Below, in pieces: positions 6,358-7,694 of a DNA stretch of 7,694 nt. Each line of letters begins with the position of its first letter. Within the stretch, counting starts at the first letter, position 1. The position numbers and the translations under genes are program-made. Location of the stretch: positions 1 to 7,694 of the forward strand of contig CAJZEE010000086.1 in NCBI GenBank assembly GCA_915066865.1, read 5' to 3'. The notes beneath the pieces were generated by a model, which saw only the letters and a list, made by a program, of their open reading frames with translations, made no database searches and was not told the DNA's origin. This DNA comes from an uncultured Veillonella sp. (lineage in GTDB: Bacteria; Bacillota; Negativicutes; Veillonellales; Veillonellaceae).

Positions 6358-6373
6358 TGCTATTTAAATAGCA
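6358..6373. repeat. 16-bp perfect palindrome at the end of the permease gene
   Basis: TGCTATTTAAATAGCA reads the same on both strands and covers the permease stop codon (6364-6366). As RNA it could form a 6-bp stem with a TTAA loop. A second short inverted repeat (ACTATG at 6333-6338, CATAGT at 6349-6354) lies next to it in the 100-nt permease-deaminase gap. No T-run follows, so a terminator is unlikely; an operator or RNA stability element is possible. I see no clear sigma-A promoter in this gap, so readthrough from the permease into the deaminase is plausible. Confidence 0.45.
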
Positions 6374-7694
6374 AAGTGAATGATGAACGCCACAGTCATG
6401 ATGTACATAATAGGATGAATTTCATGATGACGACCTGTTGCCAATTTAATTAATGTATAAGAAATAAAACCAAAGGATAAACCTTGAGCAATACTAAATG
6501 TTAATGGCATAAGAAGAATTGTTAAGAACGCAGGCAATGCTTCCGTGAAATCAGTAAAATCAATATGCGTTACCTCACTCATCATAAATACGCCAATAGT
6601 AATCAGTACAGGTGCAGTCGCTTGTACCGGTACCAATAAGAACAATGGTGCAAAGAATAAAGATACCAAGTATAAAAGGCCAGTTACTACTGCCGTAAGA
6701 CCTGTGCGACCACCATCAGCAACGGCTGCCGCACTTTCAATATAAGAAGTAACTGTAGAGGTACCTACAACGGCACCTGCTGCGGCACCAATAGACGTAC
6801 ATAGCAAGGCACGATTCAAACCTTCAAATTTCCCTTCTTCATTTACTAAGTTTGCTTTTCTCGTTACACCAATCAATGTACCGATATTATCGAACATATC
6901 CACAATAGTAATGGAGAAGATAATGGAGAAAAAGCCATACCCAATAGCACTCATTACATCAAGTTGACCAAATGTGTCTACTGGAAATGGTGGTACCAAG
7001 TTAAAGATATCCGAACTAGATATAGGAACCTTAGTCAAACCTAACACCATAGCCAAAATCGTAGTGAAGGCCATACCAATTAACAATCCACCCTTAACCT
7101 GCTTAGCTAATAAAATACTTGTAATAAACAAGCCTAACAATGTTAATAGTACTGCAGGATCTTTCATGTTCCCAAGGGTTACAAATGTAGCATTATCAGA
7201 AATAATTATATGAGCATTTTTAAAGCCAATGAAGGCAACGAATAAACCAATACCTACGCCAATAGAGGTTTTCAGCACTTGTGGAATACCATCTACTATT
7301 TTATTAAGAACTTTAGTAACTGTTAAAATAACAAAAACTGTACCGGAAATAAAAACGGCACCTAATGCAGTTTGCCAACTAAGGCCCATAGCACCACAAA
7401 TGGTATACGAGAAAAATGCACTTAGGCCAAGTCCAGGTGCTACGATAACCGGAACATTAGCAACAAAACCTATTAGCATTGTCGCAAAGGCAGTTGTTAA
7501 AATTACAGCCGCTACAGCACTACCATGAGGCATTCCTGATACAGATAATAGATTGGGTATTACTGCCAGAATGTATACTGATGCAATAAACATTGTAATA
7601 CCCGCAAAAATCTCAGTCTTTACTGATGTTCCATGTTTGGTTAACTTGAAAAACCGATCAAGACAACCATTGGCTTGATTACCTCTTTCATAAT
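6364..7694 (-). CDS. Purine (guanine/hypoxanthine) permease, NCS2/AzgA type, 5' end outside window
   Basis: This inner-membrane transporter imports purine bases, probably guanine, hypoxanthine or adenine, by proton symport. The visible frame encodes 442 residues, close to full AzgA-family length, with many hydrophobic segments typical of a 14-helix NCS2 protein. Numbering from the first complete codon at the window edge, diagnostic segments are DRFFKLTKHGTSVKTEIFAG (12-31), APGLGLSAFF (85-94), DMFDNIGTLIGV (265-276), GTSTVTSYIESAA (310-322) and GGRTGLTAVV (327-336). The acidic residues in the DMFDN and YIES segments correspond to the substrate-binding helices of NCS2 carriers. An ATG at 7593 is an internal Met34: the conserved N-terminus continues upstream of it in frame, with no ATG, GTG or TTG before the edge, so the true start lies beyond 7694. 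It precedes a guanine deaminase gene by 100 nt, which favours guanine as a substrate. The exact base transported is inferred. Confidence 0.9.
   Translation of the reverse strand, partial: YERGNQANGCLDRFFKLTKHGTSVKTEIFAGITMFIASVYILAVIPNLLSVSGMPHGSAVAAVILTTAFATMLIGFVANVPVIVAPGLGLSAFFSYTICGAMGLSWQTALGAVFISGTVFVILTVTKVLNKIVDGIPQVLKTSIGVGIGLFVAFIGFKNAHIIISDNATFVTLGNMKDPAVLLTLLGLFITSILLAKQVKGGLLIGMAFTTILAMVLGLTKVPISSSDIFNLVPPFPVDTFGQLDVMSAIGYGFFSIIFSITIVDMFDNIGTLIGVTRKANLVNEEGKFEGLNRALLCTSIGAAAGAVVGTSTVTSYIESAAAVADGGRTGLTAVVTGLLYLVSLFFAPLFLLVPVQATAPVLITIGVFMMSEVTHIDFTDFTEALPAFLTILLMPLTFSIAQGLSFGFISYTLIKLATGRHHEIHPIMYIMTVAFIIHFAI

Noticed and set aside
1..7694. CRISPR array, phage, toxin-antitoxin, defence or biosynthetic cluster
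   Set aside because: All long frames are ordinary metabolic, transport or translation genes; I saw no repeat-spacer pattern, integrase, or small paired genes.

Overview
The window is an AT-rich stretch of bacterial chromosome with seven genes, all on the minus strand, so transcription runs right to left. Strong AGGAGG-type ribosome binding sites, TTGnnn/TATAAT promoters, a class II (GlpX) fructose-1,6-bisphosphatase and the close grouping of tal, glpX and murA point to a Firmicute (Bacillota). The protein sequences look like the Negativicutes, and Veillonella is my best guess, but that is recognition from memory and was not tested by any search. Positions 4-37 are not genomic: they match the Illumina TruSeq read-2 adapter with one mismatch, so the left edge is a contig end with untrimmed adapter.

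Layout in transcription order. Positions 7694-6364 hold a purine permease of the NCS2/AzgA type whose first codons lie beyond the right edge. Positions 6263-4983 hold an amidohydrolase-type guanine deaminase, followed by a 15-bp terminator-like hairpin. Positions 4741-3788 hold a cation diffusion facilitator protein with its own candidate promoter. Positions 3662-2382 hold serS, 2368-1724 a small transaldolase, and 1664-702 glpX. These last three are closely spaced and probably form one operon, ending in a long hairpin with a U-tract at 639-697. A candidate sigma-A promoter at 582-611 and an AGGAGG site then lead into murA, which starts with TTG at 500 and is cut by the adapter junction near 38.

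How the genes work together: the permease and deaminase form a purine salvage pair (take up guanine or hypoxanthine, convert guanine to xanthine and ammonia). Transaldolase and GlpX act on sugar phosphates in the pentose phosphate and gluconeogenic pathways. MurA commits UDP-GlcNAc to peptidoglycan. The tal-glpX-murA neighbourhood resembles the known Bacillus fba-tal-murAB-glpX-rho region in rearranged form. SerRS is a translation enzyme that appears to share the tal-glpX transcript.

I see no mobile element, CRISPR array, tRNA, rRNA, phage gene or defence system, and no undescribed multi-gene system. The points worth a second look are the adapter, three start sites that a simple ATG-based call gets wrong or misses (murA, serS, permease), unusual metal-site residues in the cation efflux protein, and several palindromes in the gaps. 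No gene-free gap exceeds about 240 bases.
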